Source of the DNA: Cavenderia fasciculata
Taxonomy: Eukaryota > Evosea > Eumycetozoa > Acytosteliales > Cavenderiaceae
Length of the DNA: 64,000 bases
Direction of reading: 5' to 3'
Assembly: GCF_000203815.1 (NCBI RefSeq)
Contig: NW_004457734.1
Coordinates: 875,233-939,232 of the forward strand
The notes beneath the pieces were generated by a model that was not told the origin of the DNA, did not search any database, and worked only from the letters and a program-made list of their open reading frames with translations. A program made the position numbers and the translations under genes. Below, one piece after another: positions 53,099 through 64,000 of the stretch; positions within the stretch are counted from its first letter, which is position 1, and each line of letters starts with the position of its first letter.

Positions 53099-54651
53099 TT
53101 ATCTTACAGCTTTTTTTTCTTCCAAAACAGAACTTAAAGATTGTTTTGTAATATTATATTTTTCCATGATGGTTGCAATTTGTTGATCTTTTTCCTTTTC
53201 AATTTCATCCAATTTCTTTACCAATTCATCAAGTGTAAGGTGTTCGAATTTGTTGTTGTTGCTGGTGTTATCCTTTTTTTGGAATTGGTCCATGTAGGCG
53301 GGTACAAATGGTTTCTTGTGATTGTTGTTGTTGTTGTTGGTTGGACGCATGGTACCAGTGTCGCCGTCATCATTGTTGTTGTTTACTACCATCGTGTCGT
53401 ATTGATTGTTGTCTGTGATGACCATGGTGCCACTGTCGTATTCCTCTTCTTCATCGTCTTCGTCGTCTCTGGCCATCGAACGTGGTTTGAGTGGACGTAC
53501 AGTTCCCATATCTCCACCCGATGCATCTGAATCAGTCTCTGAATCTGACTCTTCTTCACGTGACTCTAGTCCAAGGGCTGCTTCACGACCCTTTTCACCA
53601 ATGATAATGTCTTGCTCGTCGATGAGTGGTACCAAGAGGTTGTGTCCGCGTGCACGGGTGATAAAGGGGTGTTTGAGGAGCTCGTCGGCCGATGGACGCT
53701 GTTCGGGCTTTCGCGTCAAACACTTTGCCAAAAAGTCGTTAAACTCGTTGCTCCATCTCTCGGGCTCGCTCAATTTAGGGGGTGGTCTGGTAGGGTTGGG
53801 GATCATAAAGATGACACGCATGGGATGCACGTTGAATAGGGGTGGCTTGCCCTCGGCCATTTCAATGCATGTGATACCGTACGACCAGATATCGGCCTTG
53901 TAGTCGTATCCAACCTCTTGGATGACCTCGGGTGCCATCCAAAACGGCGTGCCAATCACGGTCTGTCTCTTGGCCATCGTGTCGCTCAATTGTCCGCTGA
54001 CACCGAAATCGGCCAGCTTGGACTCACCCATATTGTTGAGTAGAATGTTGCCAGCCTTGATATCTCTATGAATCTTTCTCACCGAATGTAAATAGGCCAA
54101 CCCTTGCAACACATCCTTGCTCACCACTGCAATCTGTTCCTCTGACAATGTTTTAGTTGTAATCTTCATTGCATCACATACTGATCCTGCTCCACAATAT
54201 TCCATTACAATCTAAAAAAAAAGTAGATAGATAGAAACAAATAATAAGTATATTATAATATATTCGATTGATCTATCTATCTATTTTACATACCCAAATT
54301 TCATTATCCTTTCTAAAACTACAATGATAGGTGATAATATAATTACTTTTACATTGTTTCATAAAGTTGATCTCTTTTTCCATATCTTCTAGATCATTAT
54401 CAACAGCTATTCTCTTGATTGCAACTGGTATACCTGTTGCTTTATTAATAGCTTTCCATACTGATCCATATGATCTAAGTAAATAAATATTAAGATTACG
54501 ATGATTAGATTCTCAGCTGTGTGTCTGTATCATTTATTCATTCTTCTTGTTCTTCTTACCCTTCACCTAACTTCTCAACAATTTGAAAGAACTTTTCTGG
54601 ATCCTTTCTACTCATTGTTTCATCAGGTACATTTAATTTCTTTGATGCCAT
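53099..54651 (-). CDS. krsA: Ste20/MST-family kinase, KrsA-like (Hippo)
   Basis: Three exons on the minus strand: 54651-54560, 54474-54294 and 54211-53099, giving 461 aa. The kinase domain has all key motifs: GEGSYGSVW loop, VAIKRI lysine, HRDIKAGN catalytic loop, DFG, GTPFWMAPEV (Ste20 signature) and DIWSYGITCIEM. An acidic linker follows, then a C-terminal SARAH helix (HLTLDELVKKLDEIEKEKD...). The architecture is that of MST1/2, Hippo and dictyostelid Krs1. MST kinases signal through SARAH dimers; in Dictyostelium KrsA acts in adhesion and chemotactic signalling. Splices are canonical. The first exon (MASKKLNVPDETMSRKDPEK) fits MST N termini. Confidence 0.93.
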
Positions 54652-55196
54652 TTCTTTCTATCTCTCTACTCTCTACTCTTTTAATCTTTAAACTTTCTTT
54701 AACTTCTTATACACAACAAATACAAATAATAATAATAATACAAATTATCTGTTCTTCTTTTAGAATAATAATAATAATACAAATGATAGGTTGATATTGA
54801 TAATAATGTTACTGGTTGATAATAATAATAATAATGATACTAACTAATACTGTTCGTTTGTGGTGATCTCGATCATCATCAAATTCTTCAGTGGTTGGCT
54901 TTAAAAACAAAAGAAAGAAAAGTTTGAAAATCGAAATAACAGTGGCTTGGAATTTATGGATCAATCTGTCAGTCGTCCTACCATATTAATTAAAGGGTTT
55001 TGTAGTATTCAATAGATCATTTAACTTTTAAAAAAGATAAATATTAATACAAGAATACAAAACATCATTTTTGTTTGGTGATCAATCATTGAAGTGATAG
55101 GGAAATATATATTAAACCAAATGGATAGATTTATATTTTATTTACAAGTTTTGGGTAACCAATTTATTGTTGATGAATCAATATATATAAACTGGA
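54652..55196. other. Intergenic, kinase promoter side
   Basis: AT-rich DNA with AAT repeats (54727-54780 and 54820-54835) and pyrimidine runs just upstream of the kinase ATG. No gene was recognised. Confidence 0.5.
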
Positions 55197-55555
55197 TTAA
55201 ATTAAATTCTTTATTTTAGAGAACAGACCTCCAAACCAACTACTTTTTTCGGGTACCTCGATCATTGATGGCTGCTGCGAGCAATGATGATGGTCATTGT
55301 TCTTCTTTGTGTCTCCTAACATTTTGATAGCTTCTGGAACTATATAATCTTCGAACCCATCAAGATCTTGTAGATCTTCAACATAACTTTTGGGATCAGC
55401 GTGGTAATGACTAGTTGTCCAAATCATTATGGAAAAACTTAGATCTTTAATTAGTTTATAATCTATAATTCCAGGTAGAGCATATTCTAAAAATATCCAA
55501 AATATAATTATATTACATTAATTATTAATTATAGTATTATTGATTATTTTACTTT

Positions 55556-55599
<44 letters not shown>

Positions 55600-56097
55600 A
55601 AACAACACCTAACTAAACCTACCTGTATAGTGTAGTAAGTAGTGATAGCATTTTGCTCCTTTTTCAAAATGGCTGTGGCTTCGTTTTCTGTAGATAATTA
55701 GATTGTTGATTTATTAGTAATTATTTATATAAACGATTAATTGATTGATTGATACAAACGTATAATAAAACCGAGCAATCCCCAACCTTAAAGTATCTTT
55801 ATTCATTGGATTTGATGGATGGTCCATTTCCAATCCTAAATATTTAGCATCTTTTTCTAATTTTGTTAGATGACCATTATAAATAGAAGTAACAACAAAG
55901 GTGAATACAATGACTGCAGTGCATATTGATATAAATTTAAAAAGGAATAAAGAAAAATGAATAAATTTATTAATCTTTCCACCAACATCATCTCCTCCGT
56001 TCTTCAAACTGATTTGAACCGGATCAATTCGATGTTGATGTGTAATGGTGAGTGGAATTGGTCCTTTTGGTAATTCTGCTCCATCAAACTCCATCAT
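55197..56097 (-). CDS. Small single-pass membrane protein, unknown
   Basis: Three exons on the minus strand: 56097-55760, 55687-55623 and 55486-55197, giving 230 aa (228-230 depending on which of two adjacent Met codons is used). One transmembrane helix is clear (FISICTAVIVFTFVVTSIY, about residues 55-73). The segment after it carries EKDAKYLGLEMDHP and HFEKGAKCYHYLLHYTG. The C terminus is acidic, then ends WFGGLFSKIKNLI, a possible amphipathic helix. There is no signal peptide. The family was not recognised. Introns contain a CAA repeat (55561-55600). Confidence 0.75.
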
Positions 56098-58947
56098 TTT
56101 TAAAAAAAATATAAATATATCTAAAAAAAAAAATGCTAATCCTTTGGTTGGAATGAATGTGAATGATAATTTTTAATAATCAGTTATTAATATAATTATT
56201 AACATGTTGATGACAATGCAAATCACATATATTTTAATCAATCAATTAAATTCAACAATACCACTACTAGGAGACCACAAGTGCACACAATCATGGTCAA
56301 TAATGAATGTGATCAATAAATAAATAAATACCCACCCCCACCCACCACCAATACGAAATTGAATAATTATTTTTTACAATGGGATATGTGTGTGTACAAA
56401 CATCCTTTTCGAAATGATATATCTCCAGTAGCAGGTAATGGAGATTGAACAACTATACATGATTGTGTCTCTCAGCAATACCAAATCCTCTGATGGTAGG
56501 TATCAATTGTTACACCAGCCTATGAATAAAAGTGTTTGGCCGCTCAATTACCACGAACATAACCCTGAACTAGACCAACCGAGTTGTTGTGGATTAAAAT
56601 GAGGTCGAAACTGACCGAGCTGCTATCAAATCAATTCCTGAGCTTTGACTTGCTTGATGATTATTTACCACCAATGTAATTTGCACCAAGCCCACCTCAT
56701 TTGCATGCAAATGGCCATGCAAACCCAAGATACATCGTATTGAGCCTAGCCTACCAAACACTGCAAAGATAGATTTCTTGGTTCGGTTTTTTTCTCGCTT
56801 CCAGACTAAGGTCTCATTCCTAGAGCAGAGTAGAGAGGGAATTCCTCCAGGTCTACTACTAGAGTTCTAGAACTTTTAATTCTAATCTATAGATATAATC
56901 TATCTATGATTTCTTTTACAATAATCTTTGAAAAGTAGAGTAGTGTTGTTTGGGATAAAGTATTTTTAGATTAAATTTTATAAAATAGTGTTTGTCTTGT
57001 TGTGGATTTCAACAACGAGTATTGTCTTGTCGTTGGTGTTTATGACATCAATTAAAAAAGAAGCCATAGTACTTTAAAACGATGGTTTTTTTGAAGGCGA
57101 TCATTCAATGAACGCTTTGGCTTTTTCAAAGACGCGCGCTCGCTGCCTTGTGATTCGGCATGATTTCGAGTTCTGTTGCTTTGCAGCTCGCAATACACTA
57201 TTTTATGGGCATGGCCCTAACAATGGACATAGAGGTAAAAATTAATTTGGTCAGAGCATCGTGATGATGGGTGCATGAACCACGACCCTTGTATACCACC
57301 AATTGGGAAGTGTGTACTACTTGTTGGGAGCTGAGTGGTGATGGTGATGATAAGATCTGGGTGGAGCACTAGTACTACTCTCCCTCGATCACTCGTGTTG
57401 ATAACGATGCAAGCTCTAGATCAACCCCCCGCGACACAACGAATAATACATTGTTTGTTGTTTTATTGTGTCTATAATGATGGGTGCTATATAGGGTATA
57501 CACTGCCATTGTCTGTTGTAGAGTGAGTGGGTGGGTAGTTGGTTGGTTAGGGTCATCGTTTTTTTTTGTGTGTGTTGGGTGCTGGTCACATCTCACTCAC
57601 TCATCAAACACCCAATTAACAAGATGAGTGTTTGATGTCCGATAAACTGACAACAACAACATTAATATTTCTATTTTTAAATTTATTTACACAGCACAGA
57701 CAGACAGATAGATACACACACAACACACACAAACAAGTACACAACAACAACACAAACTCAATCCAACGCAACAATCAATTAATCAATTATCAAAGAAGAT
57801 TGACTAATCTCTTTGTTTCATAGCCTTTTAAGAGAGATAGATACAGAAAAGGAAAATATACTTAGACTTTGTAAAAAAAAAAATACACAAGAGAGGAGAA
57901 ACAATAATTAATTGTTGCCAAGTGGTAAGTTTTAAATTAAATTTATTTTTCCCATGCATCAACTTTACCCTATCACAGTATCTCAGTAGTAGTAGTTGTT
58001 GAAAAAAGGAGTAGTAGTAACACATGTAATAGTAGTAGTTGTAATAATAATAATCATCCTTCCTATCTACCTTCAATCGATTGATCTCAAACATGTTGGA
58101 AGTGTAGTTGTAAAGTTATCACACCCACACACCATTACCTTCCTTTCTTCCTTCCCTACACCCAAAAACAGTGGTGGTGCATCAAATCAGTTCCCCCCTG
58201 CCATACCCCCTCAACTCACACACACAACACACACACAATCACAGATTAATTTTTTTTTTTGTTGGTTGTTATTGATTGATGGCAAAGAAGAACATTTTGT
58301 GTGAGAGAGAGAGCGAGAGTGACTTGGGTTGTTATTATTTATTCCGAGTTGTTGTTGGTACTGATTTACTGCACTACCTCTCTTGTTGTTGTTGTGTTGT
58401 CCTTTGGATTCTTCTTATTTCTTCTCTACCTTTTTTATTATTATTATTATTTATTATTATTTATTATTTATTTCAAATTTGTGTATAATACAGAATAGAC
58501 AGAACAAACAAACAGCACAGACAGCACAGACAGCAAACAGCAAAAGCAAGCATCACAACAAACAGACTCTTACTCACACACCCATACATTATACTATTGT
58601 GTTTGTCTTTAACCAATCAATCAATCAAATTTTTGTTGTTGTGAGACAATTGACTGCGTTGTCAACTGACTCGTCTTTTTATTTTTTTATTTTTCTTGTC
58701 TCAATAGTAGTATTAGTAGTAGTAGTAAACAAACAATACAATATTTATTCTATTCTATCAAGCAACAACAACATCTCCCAATTCATTGCCATTACATCAT
58801 CATCATCTTTATAATTTATTTATTAATTTATAAATTCCCTTTTATAAAGATAGACAGACAGACAGATATATAATATTGGTTAAAGCAACAACAAGAAATA
58901 AAACAACTAAATAGAGATACAATATATAATCATAGATCATAGATAGA
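56098..58947. other. Long gene-poor region upstream of RasGAP gene
   Basis: No gene could be supported over 2.8 kb. 56400-57500 is less AT-rich than usual and of mixed composition, with no open frame longer than about 70 codons, no tRNA and no repeat copy elsewhere in the window. 57650-58940 has CA-, CAA- and ATT-rich tracts and pyrimidine runs, and probably includes the promoter and a long 5' leader of the RasGAP gene. Frames there are low-complexity artefacts. Confidence 0.5.
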
Positions 58948-61900
58948 ATGAATGGTCACGGAGATACAGCAGTCTCTTCCCCTAATGGGAACACATCGTC
59001 ATCATCATCATCGTCGACATCAACGATGGTTTTTGGATCAAAATACAAGCACAATTTAAGGAGCCATCAATCAGTTGATAAAGTTCCTCAAAAATATAAT
59101 GAAATTATCGAGGTAATTACCAATAACAACCACAACGACAGATAGAGAAAGAGAGAAAGAGATGTTTACCAAAGATAGTCATTGGGGACATGCCACCTTG
59201 TTGTTGGGGATTTTTTTTTTTACAACGATGAAAAAAAAAACAACAATTAAGGGGGCAGGCATCACATGACACATGTGTATTGTTTCAATTGAAACCCATT
59301 ACTATTATTACCGGATTTGCCGTATCCATTAGCTATCATCTCTCTTTCTCTCTCTTTTTCAAAAGAAATAATATCTTTCTTTTAGAATCACAAATGATTT
59401 ATTAAAATTAATTTTAATTTAATATATTTTTTTAGTTAATATTATCACCACAATTAGAATTGGTAAATGTATTATGTTCGATAACATTGGTAAAAGAGAC
59501 AGTACCAAATACAGTGAATATATCAGAGGCATTGGTCAACTTTTTTGAAATACATTGTAATTTGAGATCTAGCTATTTATTAAAGTGGGCAATCGACAAG
59601 GAGATTGAATGTACCGCAAACTCGGCCACACTTTTCCGTGGTCTTAGCACAGCCACCCGATTGATATCGGCATTCTATAAACGAGCGGGTGACCAATACC
59701 TCAAATACCTACTCCAACCATTTGTACTCGATCTCTGCTCGAGAAACTTTAGTTTTGAAATCGACCCCGAAAAAGCATCCAAAGGCATGGATGTCAAATC
59801 AAACCTTGAAAGATTAATTACAATCACTCAACAATTATTGGATAAAATTTTAGATTCTTTTACTCTATGTCCAATGTATGTAAATAGAAAGAAAGAGAGA
59901 AACTAATTAACTAATTTACTAATACTTTTGTTTTAATTTATTTGTTTGATTAGAGCAATTCGAAATATATTACAACATACACAAGATAAAGTTGAAAAGA
60001 AGTTCCCAGAGATGAAGACAACTGTAGTGGGAGGATTTATATTTTTGAGATATATATGTCCTGCTATCGTTGCACCCGAGGTGTTTGGATTGATTCAAGA
60101 TACTCCGACGACAGACTCGCGTCGTGGACTTGTATTGGTTTCAAAGCTACTTCAAAATTTGGCCAACGAGATGCCATTTGGTGTTGGTATCAAGGAAGAG
60201 TATATGACCTACTTGAATCGTTTCATTTCAAACAACTCTGAAAGAATTCATATCTTTTTTAATGATTTGGCAAATGTTCATGGAAATCACAACAACAGTC
60301 ATCACAGTCATCAAATATCGCAACAATTGATGGAACATCAATCATCTGCATCAACAGCAGAGGTTGCTGAAAACGATTCTAGAAGTCGGTCAAGAAGTGA
60401 GAGTCCCCCATTAAAGCCAATTGGGTCGGTGCAGAAACTGATCAATGTCTCTAATATGGCCGAGGACAAACCGGTCGTGTACACGGATGACGCGGTCAAT
60501 GAAAACATGTCGATGCTCATCTCGCAGCTATTCGAGCACCGCGACAAGATCGAGAGTGTCTTGGCCGAGACGGTCGACTCGGACTTTATCAAAAAGTTTG
60601 AGTCGGCCATGAACGCGCTCAAGCAGCAAAAACAGCTGTTTTTCTGCCTTGGAGCAGCAGCAGCAAAAAGAAACAACAGGAACGCGAACGTGAAAAAGAG
60701 CGTGAGCGTGACAACACGAGTGGGAGCAGCGGTGCAAGCGGCGCCTCTTCCAACAATAATAATGGCAATGTCCATGGTTCTCCTGTGCATAGCAGCTCTC
60801 TGCTATCGAGTGGTATGGTGACCGTCTCTGGAAAACACAAAAAGAATGGTGGGAGTATTTTCGCAGGCGGGTCACTCAACAACATCAAGACGAGTATCTC
60901 GTCCACTTCCATTGACATGCCCGAGGAAGACGTCCAGACCAGTCTGCTGACATCAGTCGCCGAGTACCAAGCATACTACCGCCACAAGCTCGAGCTCAAG
61001 GACATCGAGTTGAAGGGGTATCTCGACGAGATAGCCCACTTGAAAAAGGAACTAGACGACCACAAGAGTCGAAGCAGTCTCATGAAAAAACTACGAGACG
61101 AGGTGGAAAAAGAAAAGAAAAAGACTAAAGAGGCAGAGAGCCAGTTGAAAAAGGCCAATGACAAGCTCAAGAGCGTCGGTCTCGACCAGACCGCCGAGTC
61201 CATGTCACGCGACGAAGACTGTTATTCTGACATGTCCAGCGTTGCCGGTGACGATGACAACAGTTTTAAAAAGAAAAAGTCAGCCTCCAACACATCCATT
61301 TCAAACTTGGTGCGCAAGTCTGAGTCGTCCGCCAGCCTCATGAGCCCAGTTAGTGCAACCACCACTCCGTCCACACCCACCTTGCCACCCGTCTACCCAT
61401 CCCCTTCAGCCATGCTCCAACAAAGCTCGACCTATGGTATGAACATGACCAAGAGTCCGTCCAACCATGACATGGTCGATTCTGACAGCACTCCCATCCG
61501 TCGCTCAACAACCAATACTAGTAATTTTGAAGGTGACGATACTGCTAGTAACGGAGGTGGTGGAAGTAGTCTTAGTGTTAGTAGAGTAGTTGTCACTAAT
61601 GGCTCGACCAATGGTCAACAAAAACCAAGTACTCACAAACGAACAGAGTCGGCCGACCCAAGTGGCGACCTCAGCAGTGACTATGATGCCGAGACAGAAG
61701 ACCGTATCATACAAGCATGTGTAGATGGCGAACTAGAAGAGGATGACCAAGGAATGGACCTACTTCAGTTCCTCAAAGAGTTTGGTGAAAAACAATCATC
61801 TAATGGTGCCAACAAGGATGGTGGCGACTCATCAACCAACTCCAACTCCAACGACAAGAAAAAGAAGTCAACTGGTCGATTCCTAGGTATCTTTGGAAAT

Positions 61901-62101
61901 AAGGATAACAGTTCATCAAACAACAATAGTAATAATAATAATACCAAAGATAAAAAAGATAAAGATAAAGAAAAAGAAAAGGAAAAAGAAAAAGAAAAAG
62001 AAAAGGAGAAAGAAAGAGACCAAAAGAAATTAAAAGAAAAAGGGTTACAATCACCTCCAACTACTTCTCAAAATTTATCAACTAGCGTTCAACAACAATA
62101 A
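58948..62101 (+). CDS. RasGAP-domain protein with coiled coil
   Basis: Three exons: 58948-59112, 59436-59875 and 59954-62101. After a Ser-rich start (NGNTSSSSSSSTST) comes a RasGAP domain with TLFRGLSTATRLISAFY, the invariant-type FLRYICPAIVAPE and LVLVSKLLQNLANEMPFG. An Arg-finger candidate lies in TLFRG. The C-terminal half has a coiled coil (ELKDIELKGYLDEIAHLKKE...), Ser-rich linkers and a Lys/Glu tail. RasGAPs switch off Ras in chemotaxis and macropinocytosis. The frame changes between about 60620 and 60670: the RasGAP frame runs into nonsense while another frame (KKKQQEREREKERERD) continues to 62101. One missing base in an A or T run would explain it; about 917 aa in total. Confidence 0.82.
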
Positions 62102-63611
62102 CAATAATATATATATAATAATAATAATACTCACCCAACCCAAACAAACCATGTAAATTTATCTCTACGTTCGACAATTTAAAATCCAGTTCATATACCA
62201 ACTATACTATACTATATATATTTATATTTATAACATATATCTATTTATCCTCAAACCCAATAATAATAATAACTTATATTAATAATAACAAACAACAAGT
62301 AACTATATCATTTGATTTTTTCCCCATCATCCACCCATCTCCTCTTCCTCCTGTATTTAATTATATCACAAACAAAACCTTTCACAAAATAAACCTATTA
62401 ACACAATCACTCATCTCAAACACACAACACATCTTTAATGTTATGATAAACAACAACAACAACAATATATATAATAAATTAATAAATAAAACATTGATGT
62501 GTCATCATGATTTTACAATATAACAATTAAAACAAAAAGGCAAAGGTTGAGTTAAGTTTGATAATAATGATTGTTTATTTAGATTCGGATTCATTCTTAA
62601 ATAAATGTTCAAGGATCAAGATTTATATGTTAAAGCCTTTAAGTAATGAAGAAGAGGAAAAAGGTTAATTAATTGTTCAAATAAGAGATATATATTTGAT
62701 AAAGAAGAATAGATAGATAATATAATATATAGTGGTGGGTCAGAGAATGGATAAACGTAACTAATCACTAGCGTCATGGAGAGGTGCCTAGGTCCAATAA
62801 AACATCAGAGTCTAAGTCTCTCCGCGACACTCATTTTAGACCCGTTTAGTGAAATTTCATCATTCCCAACCAACTAATTCTATTATCTATAATCTATCTT
62901 GCTTCCATTGAATAATAATAATTGTTATAACATACATTAATGTGTTTGTGCTGATGAAAAATAATGGTTCGCTCGGTCGTCTTATGTTGCTTTTTCGAAA
63001 AGCAAAATAAAATTTAAATCGAAAAAAAAGATAATTAGAACACACAAACAAAGAATTTTAAAAAAAGCCCACTCTCTTAGATGATCATAACAGTTATAAC
63101 ATCTCTCTTTCTTTTTTTTTACAAAGGGTCTCATATTAACAAGTTAGAACTATGATACTTACTACTATAGCTATGCATATATCATATCATGGTTCGTGAA
63201 CACTATTCGATTCATTGTGATTGAATGATCTAATCTAACCATCGATGATAGAACCCACACCAACTAGGGGGTTTGATCAAAAAAAAAAAAAAAAAAAAGG
63301 TTCTCTGTGTTTGTTCGAATGCCAGCGAAGATATTATATAATATATTCTCTCCTTCTCTCTTCTTTGCTCTTCTCTTCATGTCTAAGTTATGCAAATTAT
63401 TAATCACCAATATTAAATTTCAGGGAAAACTCAACTCTTTGTAAATAATTAATAATATTATTGTGATGGTTTGTCTGTCTCTTCCAACCAAAATGTATAA
63501 ATAGACGTGGAGAGTTTCATACTTATAAATATCAAATCAAACAACTAAACAAACTAACCAACCAACAAACAATAATTAATTATTATTATTTTTTACCAAT
63601 TATAAAAAAAA
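62102..63611. other. Intergenic with a GC-richer patch
   Basis: This region lies between the RasGAP and GST genes. It is mostly AT-rich with AAT and CAA repeats (62100-62480). A patch at about 62740-62875 is richer in G and C, has no open frame and can form a GGAGAG/CTCTCC hairpin. Another oligo(A) run is at 63281-63298. The GST promoter (TATAAATAGA at about 63496) precedes the ATG by about 115 bp. Confidence 0.5.
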
Positions 63612-64000
63612 ATGTCGCAACAACCAACTTTATATTATGTACGTTTAAATTAAAAGATATCTGATGCACATCAGTAATAATTGCACCCAATTAATATTAA
63701 TCTTCTTTTTTCTAATTTTTGTTTTAATTTTCCAACAACCTATAGTTTAACGGAAGAGGATTTGGAGAATTACCAAGACTTATTTTAAATTTTGCTGGTG
63801 TCCAATTCACTGATGTTCGTGTAGAGGATATTGATGATGCACTTAGGGCTCGTCTTCCATTTGGACAAATTCCATTCTTTGAAGATGGTAAAATCGAGTT
63901 GTCACAATCAAGATCCATTGTTAGATTCCTTTCATCAAAATACAAGATTGCTGGAAAGGATGAAAATGAAATTGCTCTAGTCGATGCTGTGGCCGAAAGT
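63612..64000 (+). CDS. Glutathione S-transferase, 5' part
   Basis: Exon 1 is 63612-63638 (MSQQPTLYY). After a 107-nt intron, exon 2 starts at 63746 and runs off the window at 64000; 94 aa are visible. The thioredoxin-like N-terminal domain is complete in outline: the catalytic Tyr of sigma/alpha-type GSTs in LYYFNGRGFGELPRLIL, PFGQIPFFEDG with the cis-Pro, and the glutathione-binding QSRSIVRFLSSKY. The helical C-terminal domain begins at the window end. GSTs conjugate glutathione to electrophiles in the cytosol. A TATA-like box lies about 115 bp upstream. Confidence 0.9.

Noticed and set aside
52933-53186. Poly-Tyr, poly-Ile and poly-Leu reading frames
   Set aside because: They translate the ATT microsatellite behind the kinase gene.
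57828-58814. Several frames upstream of the RasGAP gene
   Set aside because: Built from CA, CAA and ATT runs with no conserved motif; more likely promoter and 5' leader.
59946-60821. RasGAP piece ending in a hydrophobic tail as a membrane protein
   Set aside because: The tail (residues after about 60660) comes from the wrong frame; the other frame continues with clear coding sequence.

Overview
The window is nuclear DNA of a dictyostelid social amoeba; I cannot name the species. The evidence is a very AT-rich genome with poly-N, poly-Q and poly-S tracts, short introns (about 60-115 nt, mostly GTATGT or GTAAGT donors), several large dictyostelid-type ankyrin proteins, a diguanylate cyclase (within eukaryotes known essentially from dictyostelids), a Krs-type Ste20 kinase, TRAF/RING proteins, and tRNA genes with retroelement debris at fixed distances from them. 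Exon boundaries were derived by hand from GT/AG sites, reading frame and protein continuity. There is no transcript evidence behind them.

Layout. 1-252 holds a partial ankyrin-type coding piece. 1.6-6.1 kb is a retroelement and tRNA island: two tRNA-Asp genes head-to-head in an inverted repeat, one tRNA-Val, and two related non-LTR-like elements with a tRNA-like head, each 55-65 bp upstream of a tRNA gene. 6.8-7.9 kb is an NmrA-like NAD(P)-binding protein. 8.3-16.6 kb is a duplication cluster: ankyrin gene A, a fragment of ankyrin gene B, two tandem TRAF/RING genes, and ankyrin gene B. 16.9-22.6 kb is dense housekeeping DNA: peroxisomal thiolase, mitochondrial Era GTPase, a mitochondrial-looking RCC1 protein, and a membrane PAS-GGDEF diguanylate cyclase. 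23.1-24.8 kb is a second tRNA island (tRNA-Phe, its broken copies, a 297-bp repeat and an orphan gene tail).

25.0-39.2 kb carries a zinc-knuckle/glycosidase-like protein, a KATNIP homologue, a multi-pass membrane protein, an NPSN-type Qb-SNARE, proteasome subunit Rpn9 and an unknown protein. 39.5-40.9 kb is a third tRNA island (tRNA-Asn, a second copy of the 297-bp repeat, two stacked insertions). 40.9-45.8 kb holds two more ankyrin genes. 46.4-56.1 kb has a 1230-aa unknown protein, a VARP-like VPS9 protein, a KrsA/Hippo kinase with a SARAH domain and a small membrane protein. After a 2.8-kb gene-poor stretch come a RasGAP gene with an apparent frameshift and the start of a glutathione S-transferase.

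Several genes fit known dictyostelid biology: c-di-GMP synthesis (stalk signalling), Hippo-type kinase, Rab5-type GEF, SNARE, Ras regulation. The clearest non-gene structure is the way retroelement pieces are placed around each tRNA gene: about 40-60 bp upstream for the poly(A)-tailed elements, and about 40-100 bp downstream for the 297-bp repeat.
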